A DNA stretch of 64,000 nucleotides, taken from contig NC_091230.1 in assembly GCF_040958095.1 (NCBI RefSeq), positions 5,400,822-5,464,821 of the forward strand. The letters run 5' to 3'. The DNA is from Procambarus clarkii (lineage: Eukaryota > Arthropoda > Malacostraca > Decapoda > Cambaridae). Under the pieces are notes generated by a model that worked only from the letters and a program-made list of their open reading frames with translations, was not told where the DNA came from and ran no database searches. Numbering within the stretch: the stretch's first letter is position 1; the number at the start of each line of letters is the position of its first letter. This document shows positions 20,691 to 33,160 of this stretch, piece after piece. The position numbers and the translations under genes are program-made.

Positions 20691-21477
20691 GGGCTAGGAA
20701 GGCTACCATGCGAGGCAGGTGAGAAACAGCACAGGTGCCAGCATAGCTAAGCTGCCAACACACGTGTCAGCAAGGCGGACAGCCCGCCCCTGTCATAACT
20801 CTATTTCCCATATCTAAACTTTCCCTTCACCTGTGCCTCTCCATCCTCTTTAATCCCCCCCCCCCCCCCCAACCGTCCTCAAAACAAAACTACTACTTCC
20901 GTCCAACCACTTGGGCTGGACGGAAGGACGACGTTCTCGCTTTTTGCAGGTCGATGTTTAATACCCGACAGTCCATGTGGTTGGGAACCATTCGTTCCCC
21001 CCCCCCAGTCGTAATGGCTTGGCGCTTTCCCCTGAAAAGTTCCTTCCCTTCACCTTCACAACTCCCCCCCTGACATACCCCTCCCCTCCCCCCCCACAGT
21101 ACCACCAGTACCCTAACAGCAACTGTCTTCCCTCACACAGAACCATCTCTCCCATCCCACCTTCCCCTCTTCCACCTTCCTCTCTTAGCTCTCCTTCCTC
21201 TCCCCTCCACCAGAACACTGTCCCCCACCTCCCCGCCCCCACAATGTCTCCAAAATGTCCCCTCCCCCCTACCCCCACCCACACAAAGTCCCCCCCCCTA
21301 CCCCCAATCACACAATGTCCCCCCCCCCCACAACTTCCGCCCTATTATAAATGATATCGTCGACCCTCCCGACTGAGGTAATATATTTCTTGAGTTTTCT
21401 ATTTAAGGTTCCATAAATTACCACCAGAGTGACGCTATATTTTTAAGATGAAGAGGGGAATAATAAGCTTAATCTAG
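20691..21477. other. C-rich low-complexity DNA, no gene
   Basis: Contains a poly-C run near 20855-20870, further C-runs at 21000 and 21305-21328, and C/T/A-rich sequence with many 'ccccctcccc' words between 21060 and 21330. Open frames here are Pro/Ser- or Gly-rich and lack recognisable domains. A weak palindrome (ccgtccaaccacttgggctggacgg) lies around 20900-20924. Confidence 0.6.
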
Positions 21478-22086
21478 TGATGTGTGGTGTTGGTGATGTG
21501 TGGTGCTGGGGATGTGTGGTGCTGGTGATGTGAGGTGCTGGTGATGTGTGGTGCTGGTGGTGTGTGGTGTTGGTGATGTGTGGTGCTGGTGATGTGTGGT
21601 GCTGGTGGTGTGTGGTGCTGGTGATGTGTGGTGCTGGTGATGTGTGGTGCTGGTGATGTGTGGTGCTGGTGATGTGTGGTGCTGGTGGTGTGTGGTGCTG
21701 GTGATGTGTGGTGCTGGTGATGTGTGGTGCTGGTGATGTGTGGTGCTGGTGGTGTGTGGTGCTGGTGATGTGTGGTGCTGGTGATGTGTGGTGCTGGTGA
21801 TGTGTGGTGCTGGTGGTGTGTGGTGCTGGTGATGTGTGGTGCTGGTGATGTGTGGTGCTGGTGGTGTGTGGTGCTGGTGGTGTGTGGTGCTGGTGGTGTG
21901 TGGTGCTGGTGATGTGTGGTGCTGGTGATGTGTGGTGCTGGTGGTGTGTGGTGCTGGTGATGTGTGGTGCTGGTGATGTGTGGTGCTGGTGGTGTGTGGT
22001 GCTGGTGATGTGTGGTGCTGGTGATGTGTGGTGCTGGTGGTGTGTGGTGCTGGTGATGTGTGGTGCTGGTGATATGTGGTGATGTG
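21478..22086. repeat. 16-bp minisatellite, array 1
   Basis: Unit 'gtgtggtgctggtgat' with the common variant 'ggtg' for 'gatg'. About 38 copies. This is the first of seven blocks of the same satellite between 21.5 and 48.2 kb. Confidence 0.97.
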
Positions 22087-22442
22087 TACTCACCTAGTTC
22101 ACCTAGTTGTGTTTGCGGGGGTTGAGCTCTGGCTCTTTGGTCCCGCCTCTCAACCGTAATCAACAGGTGTACAGATTCCTGAGCCTATCGGGCTCAGTCA
22201 TATCTACATTTGAAACTGTGTATGGAGTCATCCTCCACCACATCACTTCCTAATGCATTCCATTTGTCAACCACTCTGACACTAAAAAAGTTCTTTCTAA
22301 TATCTCTGTGGCTCATTTGGGCACTCAGTTTCCACCTGTGTCCCCTTGTGCGTGTTCCCCTTGTGTTAAATAGACTGTCTTTATCTACCCTATCAATTCC
22401 CTTCAGAATCTTGAATGTGGTGATCATGTCCCCCCTAACTCT
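22087..22442 (-). mobile_element. LINE family A, 3'-terminal fragment
   Basis: On the minus strand it codes MITTFKILKGIDRVDKDSLF and KNFFSVRVVDKWNALGSDVV up to the ORF2 stop at 22194. A ~100-bp 3' UTR follows, ending in the family tail 'aactaggtg...gagtac'. It is a 5'-truncated insertion within the 16-bp satellite and more diverged than the two large family A copies. Confidence 0.88.
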
Positions 22443-22469
22443 TGGTGCGTAACCCCCTAACTCCTAACT

Positions 22470-23923
22470 GTGTGTTGCTGGTGATGTGTGGTGCTGGTGG
22501 TGTGTGGTGCTGGTGGTGTGTGGTGCTGGTGGTGTGTGGTGCTGGTGGTGTGTGGTGCTGGTGGTGTGTGGTGCTGGTGGTGTGTGGTGCTGGTGGTGTG
22601 TGGTGCTGGTGGTGTGTGGTGCTGGTGGTGTGTGGTGCTGGTGATGTGTGGTGCTGGTGATGTGTGGTGCTGGTGATGTGTGGTGCTGGTGATGTGTGGT
22701 GCTGGTGGTGTGTGGTGCTGGTGATGTGTGGTGCTGGTGGTGTGTGGTGCTGGTGGTGTGTGGTGCTGGTGATGTGTGGTGCTGGTGATGTGTGGTGCTG
22801 GTGGTGTATGGTGCTGGTGATGTGTGGTGCTGGTGGTGTGTGGTGCTGGTGATGTGTGGTGCTGGTGGTGTGTGGTGCTGGTGGTGTGTGGTGATGTGTG
22901 GTGCTGGTGATGTGTGGTGCTGGTGGTGTGTGGTGCTGGTGGTGTGTGGTGTGTGGTGATGTGTGGTGCTGGTGATGTGTGGTGTTGGTGATGTGTGGTG
23001 CTGGGGATGTGTGGTGCTGGTGATGTGTGGTGCTGGTGATGTGTGGTGCTGGTGGTGTGTGGTGCTGGTGATGTGTGGTGCTGGTGATGTGTGGTGCTGG
23101 TGGTGTGTGGTGCTGGTGGTGTGTGGTGCTGGTGGTGTTTGGTGCTGGTGATGTGTGGTGCTGGTGGTGTGTGGTGCTGGTGGTGTGTGGTGCTGGTGGT
23201 GTGTGGTGCTGGTGGTGTTTGGTGCTGGTGGTGTGTGGTGCTGGTGGTGTGTGGTGCTGGTGGTGTGTGGTGCTGGTGGTGTGTGGTGCTGGTGATGTGT
23301 GGTGCTGGTGGTGTGTGGTGCTGGTGGTGTGTGGTGCTGGTGGTGTTTGGTGCTGGTGATGTGTGGTGCTGGTGGTGTGTGGTGCTGGTGGTGTGTGGTG
23401 CTGGTGGTGTGTGGTGCTGGTGGTGTTTGGTGCTGGTGGTGTGTGGTGCTGGTGGTGTGTGGTGCTGGTGGTGTGTGGTGCTGGTGGTGTGTGGTGCTGG
23501 TGATGTGTGGTGCTGGTGGTGTGTGGTGCTGGTGGTGTGTGGGGCTGGTGGTGTGTGGTGCTGGTGATGTGTGGTGCTGGTGGTGTGTGGTGCTGGTGGT
23601 GTGTGGTGCTGGTGGTGTTTGGTGCTGGTGATGTGTGGTGCTGGTGGTGTGTGGTGCTGGTGGTGTGTGGTGCTGGTGGTGTGTGGTGCTGGTGGTGTTT
23701 GGTGCTGGTGGTGTGTGGTGCTGGTGGTGTGTGGTGCTGGTGGTGTGTGGTGCTGGTGGTGTGTGGTGCTGGTGATGTGTGGTGCTGGTGGTGTGTGGTG
23801 CTGGTGGTGTGTGGGGCTGGTGGTGTGTGGTGCTGGTGGTGTTTGGTGCTGGTGATGTGTGGTTCTGGTGATGTGTGGTGCTGGTGATGTGTGGTGCTGG
23901 TGATGTGTGGTGCTGGTGTTGTG
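22470..23923. repeat. 16-bp minisatellite, array 2
   Basis: About 90 copies of the 16-bp unit. Within it a longer pattern of roughly 208 bp, marked by rare 'gtgtttggtgctgg' units, repeats at about 23130, 23345 and 23615. That is a higher-order structure showing recent local duplication. Plus-strand frames reading VWCWWCVVLVVCGAGG are by-products. Confidence 0.96.
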
Positions 23924-23940
23924 TAATTACCTAAGTGTAG

Positions 23941-26874
23941 TTACAGGATGAGAGCTACGCTCGTGGTGTCCCGTCTTCCCAGCACTCTGTCATATAACGC
24001 TTTGAAACTACTGATGGTCTTGGCCTCCACCACCTTCTCACCTAACTTGTTCCAACCGTCTACCACTCTGTTTGCGAAAGTGAATTTTCTTATATTTCTT
24101 CGGCATCTGTGTTTAGCTAGATTAAATCTATGACCTCTTGTTCTTAAAGTTCCTGGTCTCAGGAAATCTTCCCTATCGATTTTATCAATTCCTGTTACTA
24201 TTTTGTATGTAGTGATCATATCACCTCTTTTTCTTCTGTCTTCTAGTTTTGGCATATTTAATGCCTCTAACCTCTCCTCGTAGCTCTTGCCCTTCATTTC
24301 TGGGAGGCACTTAGTAGCATACCTTTGCACCTTTTCCAGTTTGTTGATGTGCTTCTTAAGGTATGGGCACCACACAACCGCTGCATATTCTATCTTTGGC
24401 CTAACAAAAGTCTTGAACAATTTCTTTAGTATATCGCCATCCATGTATTTAAAAGCAATTCTGAAGTTAGAAAGCGAGGCATAGGCTCCTCGCACAATAT
24501 TCTTTATGTGGTCCTCAGGTGATAGAAAACTATCTAGAACCACCCCTAGATCTCTTTCTTTATCAGAATTCTTTAAAGATTTCTCACATAATATATAGGC
24601 TGTGTGGGGTCTATGTTCTCCTATTCCAAATTCCATAACATGGCAGTTATTAACATTAAATTCCATTTGCCAAGTGGTGTTCCATATACTTAATTTGTCC
24701 AGGTAATCTTGAAGGGCATGACAATCATCTATGTTTCTTATCCTTCCTATTATCTTAGCATCATCAGCAAACATGTTCATATAATTCTGTATACCAACTG
24801 GTAGATCATTTACGTAGACAATAAACATCACTGGTGCAAGAACTGAACCCTGTGGTACTCTACTTGTGACATTTCTCCAGTCCGATATACTGCGTCTGAT
24901 CACTGCCCTCATTTTTCTATCATTCAGAAAATTTTTCATCCATGTTAGAAGCTTACCTGTCACCACTCCAATATTTTTAAGTTTCCAGAACAACCTCTTA
25001 TGTGGAATTCTGTCGAAAGCCTTTTTTAGGTCCAGATAGATGCAGTCAACCCAACCGTCTCTTTTCTGTAATATCTCTGTTGCTCGATCATAGAAACTGA
25101 GTAAATTTGATACACAGGATCTTCCAGATCGAAAACCATACTGTCTGTCTGATATTATATCATTTCTCTCCAGGTGTTCTACCCATTTAGTTTTAATTAT
25201 TTTTTCCAATATTTTGACTATTACACTTGTCAATGTTACAGGTCTATAATTAAAGGAGTCTTCCCTGCTTCCACTTTTGTAGATTGGAACTATGTTAGCC
25301 TTTTTCCACACATCAGCTACAACTCCTGTAAACAGGGATGCCTGAAAAATCAGTTGAAGTGGAATGCTGAGCTCATGTGCACATTCTCTCAGAACCCATG
25401 GTGAAACTCCATCTGGACCAACAACTTTGTTCTTAATTATCTCCTTGAGCATTTTTTCCACTTCTTCTCTAGACACCTTTAAGTGCTTTATGTTGTTCTC
25501 TGGAATTCTTATTGTGTCTGGTTCCCTGAAGATTTCATTTTGTACAAACACACTTTGGAACTTTTCGTTTAATGTTTCACAGATTTCCTTTTAATTTTCC
25601 GTGAATCTATTTCCCATTTTTAACCTCTGAATATTATCCTTTACCTGCAATTTGTTGTTTATGAATTTATAAAATAGACCTGGTTTTGTTTTACATTTGA
25701 CTGCAATCCCTTTTTCAAAATATCTTTCTGCCTCTCGCCTCACTGCCGTGTAGTTGTTTCTCGAATCTTTGTATCGCTCGTATGTTTGGGGGTTTAGCGT
25801 CTTCCTGTATTGATTCCATCTTTGTGTCTTTTGGTCTCTGGCCCTCTCGCACTTTCTGTTGAACCAATCCTGTTTCCTAGTTCTGCATCTCTGTTTTGGT
25901 ATAAATTTTGTTGTGCCTTTATCATATATTTCACAAGACTTGACATACATCTCATTCACTTCCTTGCCTAGCAACAAGTCTGTCCAATTTCCAATTATAC
26001 TCACTAAAATTTTTTCTAAGGTTGCCATAATGTCCTCTCCTAAAGTCAGGTTTTCAATTGCATGAACCTTCTTATTTTCTTCCAGATTATAACGCATTGC
26101 ATACTTTACTCCCAAAAAGACATGGTCACTTTTAACCAAGGGAGGAAGGTACTGAATGTCAAATATTTCTTCCTCCTTCCTGGTATATATCAAATCTAGC
26201 ATGGAGGGAACGTCCCCTTCCCTCATCCTCGTAGCTTGTTTAACATGTTGATACAAGAATGTTTCCAAGATGAGGTCTACAAATTTACAGGTGCAAAAAT
26301 CTTCTGTTTTAGCTTCATATGCTTCCCAGTCTATGGATTTCAAGTTGAAGTCGCCGACTATCAACAGTCGTGATCTATCGTTATCCACTCTCGCTATGAA
26401 CTCTCTCGTTTTTGTTATAAGACCTTCTCGTTTACTATCTAGCTCCTCCTTTGACCATGTGCTGCTTGGCGGTGGACTATATGCATTTATGATCATTAGT
26501 TTATCATCCTCATGTCAGATCTCTATTGTTATTATGTCAACTTCTTGTGGATTGGCAGTCATTATTTCGTTCACCTTAAGGTGTTCTTTCACCAGCACAG
26601 CAACGCCACCGTTTTTCAAAATTTTTCTGTCCCATCTCCAAATTGAGTAGCCCCATGGGAATATAACCTCATTTAAAATAACATCTTCAAGTTTTGTCTC
26701 CGTGAGTGCAACAATGTCTGGCGTCTGCAGCTGTATTACATCACTTAACTCCAGTATCTTCGATCTTACTCCATCTATGTTGGTGTATGCAATCTTCAGG
26801 AACATGTTCCCCCTCTTCTTATTTTTCACTCCCCCTCTCTCTAATGATTTTGTTGGTTTGCCTTTATGTACCAC
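23941..26874 (-). pseudogene. LINE-B copy 1 ORF2: endonuclease + reverse transcriptase, two nonsense codons
   Basis: From ATG at 26874 to the stop at 23941 is one continuous frame of about 977 codons, broken only by TGA at 26517-26515 and TAA at 25593-25591. The N-terminal apurinic-type endonuclease shows TETKLED, VGDFNLKSIDW (Gly about residue 174), LDLIYT and KSDHVFLGV. The RT domain shows VVGPDGVSPWVL, FRSGRSCVSNLLSFYDRA, DLKKAFDRIPHKRL, VPQGSVLAPVMFIVYVNDLP and the catalytic FADD at about residues 702-705. A thumb/C-terminal region follows (KKLFKTFVRPKIEYAAVVW). It lacks an RNase H domain, as is usual for CR1/L2 types. The ATG overlaps the end of ORF1 by about 30 bp. The TGA is shared with copy 2, the TAA is not. 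Confidence 0.92.
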
Positions 26875-28146
26875 TTTACTGGTCTGCCTACCCCAATCAC
26901 TTTGTAGAAAATAGAATTGATTTCTTCTTCATTCCTGCTCTCATTTAAACGTTTTGCCTCGGCGAGGTTAAGTTTCAACTTCTTCCTATCTTCTTTTGAA
27001 TGATCTCGTCTTAACGACCACACATTCTCATCCTCATCACTTTGTAATTTTCTAGCATTCCTTAGTATTTCTTCCATCTGTTTGGCACCATTTAGGGTGA
27101 TCCTCAAAAGGTCGATCTTTCCCTTTTACATATCTGCCTATTCTCCTGTAGTCGCACACATTCTCTATGGTAGTAAGACTTTCTACGAAGCCAACAATTT
27201 TATCTACAACTTTTGCTTCTTCTACAGCTCTTTCTGACCTAGATGTTATCTCCTTTTCTTTGCAGCCAAAAATGATCAGGGACTTACTCCGATCAACTGT
27301 GTTTTGCACCAACTTCGGGTTAGATACAACATACATATAGACATACAACTGCTTCTTGGGAGTGGGTCGGCCGAGCGAACAGCACGCTGGTCTTGCGATC
27401 CTGTGGTCCTGGGTTCGATCCCAGGCGCCGGCGAGAAACAATGGGCAGAGTTTCTTTCCCCCTATGCCCCTGTTACCTAGCAGTGAAATAGGTACCTGGT
27501 TGTTAGTCAGCTGTCACGGGCTGCTTCCTGGGGGTGGAGGCCTGGTCGAGGACCGGGCCGCGGGGACACTAAAAAGCCCCGAAATAATCTCAAGATAACC
27601 TCAAGATAGATGCCAATTCTTTTCTCACTTCCAGCCTAATGTTTGTTTTATCTTGGTTGCTGCAGTGTTTGACTTCCTTTACTGCTGCTTCAATTTTTTC
27701 CTTCTCCTTTTCCACTTGTGTTTAGGTGAGTTGCATATCTTTCTTGCACTGTTCTATTCCCTGTGTAACTTCCTCCATCTGTGCTGACAAAAGCTGTTTC
27801 TCCTGTTGAATTTCCTTACCTAACCTATTGTAGTCATATAAGTTTAAATTTACTTTAACTTCTTCCATAGCTATTTTTAAGAGTTTATTTTCTTCTTCCA
27901 TGACTTTGCAATTTGTTACCAATTGATTCTTATCCTTGCACAAGTCTTTCACTAAACCCTCAAGACATACAACTTTGCTATTAAAATGGTCATTACTTTC
28001 TTTTAATTTACTAATTATTTCTACATGAGAGTTCACTATAGTATCTAATTTTACCATCTTGTTGTATAGACTGGTTATATCAATGCTTTCTTCATTGAAT
28101 GCAGCAAAATCAAGCTCTGTTTTGTATTTCCTCTTGCCGGCGGCCT
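26841..28146 (-). pseudogene. LINE-B copy 1 ORF1 (coiled coil + nucleic-acid-binding domain), split by a SINE
   Basis: The N-terminal half (28146-27610) codes a long coiled coil: KYKTELDFAAFNEESID, KLDTIVNSHVEIISKLKES, then KEIQQEKQLLSAQMEEVTQ, with a TAG inside DMQLT-TQVEKEKEK near 27722. After the 251-bp SINE the C-terminal half shows DRSKSLIIFGCKEKEITSR and DYRRIGRYVKGKDRP. A frameshift follows, then RNARKLQSDEDENVWSLRRD, ending at QNH* (26841). An RRM-like domain after a coiled coil is the usual plan of CR1/L2 ORF1 proteins, which bind the element RNA. The true start is probably missing. Confidence 0.75.
27358..27608 (+). mobile_element. tRNA-derived SINE family 1, copy D, inside LINE-B ORF1
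   Basis: Complete: head 'gtcggccgagcgaacagc', B box 'ggttcgatccc', central domain, tail 'caagataacctcaagata'. ORF1 sequence continues on both sides. It is matched by copy E at 41477-41727 at the same ORF1 position. Confidence 0.93.
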
Positions 28147-28373
28147 TTGGAATGTTCTACTCTGCACTGGAAACACTTGGGGCAACTTTTTCTCATCTAA
28201 TTTTTCACTTCCCTTGGCACATTCCTGTTATCTCACCTATTTTTTCAAAAGCACTATTCCTTTATGTTCTCTGGGACACCACTCACTATCGTAATCCTGT
28301 ACTACAATACTTAGGATTGTTATAATATGCTGGAGCTCCTCTTGTCTGCCTCTTGGGAGAGAACTTGGGATAA

Positions 28374-29910
28374 GTGTGGTGCAGGTGGTGTGTGGTGCTG
28401 GTGGTGTGTGGTGCTGGTGATGTGTGGTGCTGGTGATGTGTGGTGCTGGTGATGTGTGGTGCTGGTGATGTGTGGGGCTGGTGATGTGTGGTATTGGTGA
28501 TGTGTGGGGCTGGTGATGTATGGGGCTGGTGATGTGTGGTGCTGGTGATGTGTGGGGCTGGTGATGTGTGGTGCTGGTGATGTGTGGTGCTAGTGATGTG
28601 TGGGTCTAGTGATGTGTGGGGCTGGTGATGTGTGGGGCTGGTGATGTGTGGTGCTGGTGGTGTGTGGTGCTGGTGGTGTGTGGTGCTGGTGGTGTGTGGT
28701 GCTGGTGGTGTGTGGTGCTGGTGGTGTGTGGTGCTGGTGATGTGTGGTGCTAGTGATGTGTGGGGCTGGTGATGAGTGGGGCTGGTGATGTGTGGGGCTG
28801 GTGATGTGTGGTGCTGGTGATGTGTGGGGCTGGTGGTGTGTGGTGCTGGTGATGTGTGGTGCTAGTGATGTGTGGGTCTAGTGATGTGTGGGGCTGGTGA
28901 TGTGTGGGGCTGGTGATGTGTGGGGCTGGTGATGTGTGGTGCTGGTGGTGTGTGGTGCTGGTGATGTGTGGGTCTAGTGATGTGTGGGGCTGGTGATGTG
29001 TGGTGCTGGTGGTGTGTGGTGCTGGTGATGTGTGGTGCTGGTGGTGTGTGGTGCTGGTGGTGTGTGGTGCTGGTGATGTGTGGTGCTGGTGATGTGTGGT
29101 GCTGGTGATGTGTGGTATTGGTGATGTGTGGTATTGGTGATGTGTGGGGCTGGTGATGTGTGGGGCTGGTGATGTGTGGTGCTGGTGATGTGTGGTGCTG
29201 GTGGTGTGAGGTGCTGGTGATGTGTGGTGCTGGTGATGTGTGGTGCTAGTGATGTGTGGGTCTAGTGATGTGTGGGGCTGGTGATGTGTGGGGCTGGTGA
29301 TATGTGGTGCTGGTGGTGTGTGGTGCTAGTGGTGTGTGGTGCTGGTGATGTGTGGTGCTGGTTATGTGTGGTGCTGGTGATGTGTGGTGCTGGTGATGTG
29401 TGGTGCTGGTGGTGTGTGGTGCTGGTGATGTGTGGTGCTAGTGATGTGTGTGGCTGGTGATGTGTGGGGCTGGTGATGTGTGGGGCTGGTGATGTGTGGT
29501 GCTGGTGATGTGTGGGGCTGGTGGTGTGTGGTGCTGGTGATGTTTGGTGCTAGTGATGTGTGGGTCTAGTGATGTGTGGGGCTGGTGATGTGTGGGGCTG
29601 GTGATGTGTGGGGCTGGTGATGTGTGGTGCTGGTGGTGTGTGGTGCTGGTGATGTGTGGGTCTAGTGATGTGTGGGGCTGGTGATGTGTGGTGCTGGTGA
29701 TGTGTGGTTCTGGTGATGTGTGGGGCTGGTGATGTGTGGTATTGGTGATGTGTGGGGCTGGTGATGTGTGGGGCTGGTGATGTGTGGTGCTGGTGATGTG
29801 TGGGGCTGGTGATGTGTGGGGCTGGTGATGTGTGGGTCTAGTGATGTTTGGTGCTGGTGATGTGTGGGTCTAGTGATGTTTGGTGCTGGTGATGTGTGGT
29901 GCTGGTGGTG
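28374..29910. repeat. 16-bp minisatellite, array 3
   Basis: About 96 units, rich in the variants 'gtgtggggctggtgat', 'gtgtgggtctagtgat' and 'gtgtggtattggtgat'. Both ends match array 6 (42495-42749) variant by variant. The middle is about 1.3 kb longer here. Confidence 0.95.
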
Positions 29911-32900
29911 TACTCACCTAATTGTACTCACCTAATTGTGCGTGCGGGGGTTGAGCTTTGGCTCTTTGGTCCCGCCTCTCAACTGTCAATCAACTGGTGT
30001 ACAGATTCCTGAGCTTACTGGGCTCTATCATATCTACATTTGAAACTGTGTATGGAGTCAGCCTCCACCACATCACTTCCTAGTGCATTCCATTTATTAA
30101 CTACTCTGACACTGAAAAAATTCTTTCTAACGTCTCTGTGGCTCATCTGGGTACTAAGTTTCCACCTGTGTCCTCTTGTTCGTGTCCCACCCGTGCTGAA
30201 GAGTTTGTCTTTGTCCACCCTGTCAATTCCCCTGAGAATTTTGTAGGTGGTTATCATGTCTCCCCTTACTCTTCTGTTTTCCAGGGATGTGAGGTTCAGC
30301 TCCTTTAGCCTTTCCTCGTAGCTCAATCCTCTCAGTTCCGGGACGAGCCTGGTGGCATACCGCTGAATCTTCTCTAACTTTGTCTTGTGTTTAACTAGGT
30401 ATGGACTCCAGGCTGGAGCTACATACTCCAGGATTGGTCTTACATAAGTGGTATACAGGGTTCTGAAAGATTCCTTACACAAGTTTCTGAAGGCAGTTCT
30501 TATGTTGGCCAGTCTAGCATATGCCGCTGATGATATTCTTTTGATGTGGGCCTCTGGGGACAGGTTCGGTGGGATATCAACCCCCAGATCCTTCTCTCTA
30601 TTTGACTCTTGCAGGATTTCTCCTCCCAAATGATACCTTGTGTTCAGCCTCCTGCTCCCTTCGCCTAATTTCATCACCTTACACTTTCCCGAGTTGAACT
30701 TTAGCAGCCATTTTCTAGACCATTCCTCCAGTTTATCCAGGTCATCCTGTAGTCTCTGTCTATCTTCATCCGTCTTGATTCTTCTCATAATTTTTGCATC
30801 ATCATCAAACATCGAGAGGAATGAGTCTATACCCTCTGGAAGATCGTTCACATATATTAGAAACATGATGGGTCCAAGTATTGAGCCCTGTGGGACTCCG
30901 CTGGTGACATCTCGCCACTCTGATGTCTCCCCCCTCACCGTTACTCGCTGTTTCCTGTTGCTTAAGTACTCCCTTATCCACTGGAGAACCTTCCCTTTTA
31001 CTCCTGCCTGTTGCTCCAACTTTTTTAACAGCCTTTTATGGGGTACTGTGTCAAAGGCTTTTTGGCAATCCAGGAAAATGCAGTCGGCCCACCCTTCTCT
31101 TTCCTGCCTAATTTTCGTTGCCTGGTCATAAATTTCTATTAAACCTGTGAGGCACGATTTACCATCTCTGAACCGATGTTGGCGGTGCGTTACAAAGTTA
31201 TTTCCCTCCAGATGCTCTATGAGCCTTTTCCTCACGATCTTCTCCAGCACCTTGCATGGTATACAAGTTAGGGAAACTGGCCTGTAATTCAGTGCCTCTT
31301 GCCTGTCACCCTTTTTGTATATTGGGACCACGTGTTCCAACTTTCTGGTAAGTCTCCTGTTTCCAGTGACATGTTATACACCATAGAGAGTGGCACACTT
31401 AGTGCTTCTGCACCTTCCTTTAGTATCCATGGTGAGATTCTATCAGGCCCAACAGCCTTTGTCACATCCAGCTCCAGCAGACACCTTTTGACCTCATCAC
31501 TGGTGAGGTCAAATTCCTCCAAGGTTGCTTGGTTTGCCGCCTCCTCATTGAGTGCAGGGGCTTCTCCTTGTTCTATTGTGAAGACCTCCTGGAATCTCTT
31601 GTTGAGTTCTTCACACACCTCCTTGGCATTCTCTGTGTATCTGTTCTCCCCTTTCCGCAGCTTCAACACTTGCTCCTTCACTGCTGTTTTCCTCCTGATG
31701 TTGCTGTGGAGCAGCTTTGGTTAGGTCTTGGCTTTACTTGTGATGTCATTTTCAAACTGTCTCTCTGCTTCCCTCCTCACTCTGATGTACTCATTTCTGG
31801 CCCTCTGGTATCTCTCCCTGCTCTCTGGTGTTCTGTTATTTCTGTAGTTTCTCCATGTTCTTTTTCTCAGTTGTTTCGCTACCTTACATTCCTGGTTGAA
31901 CCATGGGTTTTTCTGTTGTTTTTCGTTTTTCTCCTTTTGGACGGGGATAAACCTGTCTGCAGCTTCCTGGCACTTTTGGGTGACAAAATCCATCATGACC
32001 TGCACATTCTTTTCTTTAAGTTCTGTTTCCCATGGTATTCCCCTGAGGAAGTTCCTCATCTCGTCATATTTTCCTCTTCGGTAATTCAGTCTTTTCCCCT
32101 CCACTTCCATCCTTGGATAGGTTATCCCTACCTCCACCAAGTACTCAAAGGTCAGTACACTGTGGTCACTCATTCCTATGGGGGCTTCAACTTTGACTTC
32201 CCTTATTTCTGACTCATTCAGGGTGAATATCAAGTCGAGTCTAGCTGGTTCATTATTGCCTCTCACTCTTGTGAGTTCCTTGACATGCTGGCTCAGAAAA
32301 TTCCTTGTTGCCACTTCCAAGAGTTTAGCTCGCCACGTATCTGCACAACCATGTGGGTCCCCATTCTCCCAGTCTATCTTTCCATGGTTGAAATCACCCA
32401 TGATTAAGAGTCTTGAGCCATTCCTGCAAGCAACTGAAACTGCTCTCTCTATTATATTAATGGTTGCCATATTATTCCTATCAAACTCCTGTCTAGGTCT
32501 TCTGTCATTTAGGGGAGGGTTGTAAATGACTGCCGCTATTATCTTAGGACCACCCAATGTTATAGTTCCTGTTATGTAATCTCTGAATCCGTCACAGCCC
32601 GGAATTTCCATCTCATCAAAACTCCAGTCCTTCCTTATCAGCAGGGCCACTCCTCCACCTCCTCTCCCTTCCCTCTCTTTCCTTACTTTATAGTAGTCCT
32701 TTGGAAACACAGCATCTGTTATGACTCCTGACAATTTGGTTTCCGTTAGTCCTATTACATCAGGGTTTTCTTCTTGCACCCTTTCTGCCAGTTCACTTGC
32801 TTTATTGGTAATCCCATCAATGTTTGAGTACATTACCTTGAAGCTCACTTTCTTATATCCAATTTCACCCACACTCCCTACAAGTGTAGGAGGTTGTTCT

Positions 32901-33160
32901 ATGGTCATTGCTACTTGGATAGGCTCATCCTCCTGTGAGGTAGTTGCCAGGGGTTCAGGGGGAGGTGGAGTGGGGGGGGTGGAGGGCTTAGGTCTTCCTC
33001 AGGCCTGCTTGGGGCAGGAAGAAGTCCTGGGGGTGAGGGAGCAGGGATTGCTTGGGGAGAGGGCACGCCCTCCTGCAGTGTAGTTGACAGGGGTTTGGAG
33101 GGAGGTGGAGTGGGGGATAGTCTTGCTCAGGCCTGCTTGGGGCAGGGAGAAGACCAGGGG
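29911..33160 (-). mobile_element. LINE family A, copy 1 (ORF2 + 3' end, 5' truncated)
   Basis: Minus-strand non-LTR retrotransposon running from a Pro-rich region near 33160 through endonuclease and RT to the 3' UTR and tail at 29911 (two copies of 'aattaggtgagtac' type on the minus strand). The 5' end abuts 16-bp satellite at the same base as copy 2 (46217). Sequence 33000-33160 codes a Pro-rich segment (PAPSRPEQDYPPLHLPPNP), either the end of ORF1 or an N-terminal extension of ORF2. It contains a ~130-bp internal tandem duplication. Confidence 0.92.
30015..32908 (-). pseudogene. LINE-A copy 1 ORF2: endonuclease + RT, broken
   Basis: ATG 32908 opens the endonuclease: SNIDGITNK, LTETKLSG, GGGGVALLIRK, VIYNPPLND, LLIMGDFNHGKIDW, LDLIFTLNE, GMSDHSVLTF, all in one 395-codon frame ending in TAA at 31723-31721 (a Gln codon in the related copies). 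The same frame resumes to about 31300. There an ~8-bp deletion within the NVVPIYK region shifts the frame, and the RT continues from 31340 to the stop at 30015: FRDGKSCLTGLIEIYDQA, CQKAFDTVPHKRLL, GVPQGSILGPIMFLIYVNDL. The catalytic motif reads FDDD instead of FADD near 30805, an Ala-to-Asp change next to the metal-binding Asp pair. It is dead on several counts. Confidence 0.9.

Larger units (their letters stand above)
23924..28373 (-). mobile_element. LINE family B, copy 1 (ORF1 + ORF2, nearly complete)
   Basis: A CR1/L2-like non-LTR retrotransposon on the minus strand: ORF1 (about 28146 to 26841), ORF2 (26874 to 23941) and a 3' end at 23924 reading 'ctacacttaggtaatta' on the minus strand. 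A SINE (27358-27608) is inserted in ORF1. The 5' end is cut off directly by the 16-bp satellite at about 28373. A second copy with the same SINE and the same 5' junction lies at 38096-42494. Confidence 0.93.

Noticed and set aside
30040..31131. Plus-strand ORFs opposite the LINE copies (Leu/Ser/Phe-rich)
   Set aside because: Shadows of minus-strand ORF2. All recognised endonuclease and RT motifs are on the minus strand.
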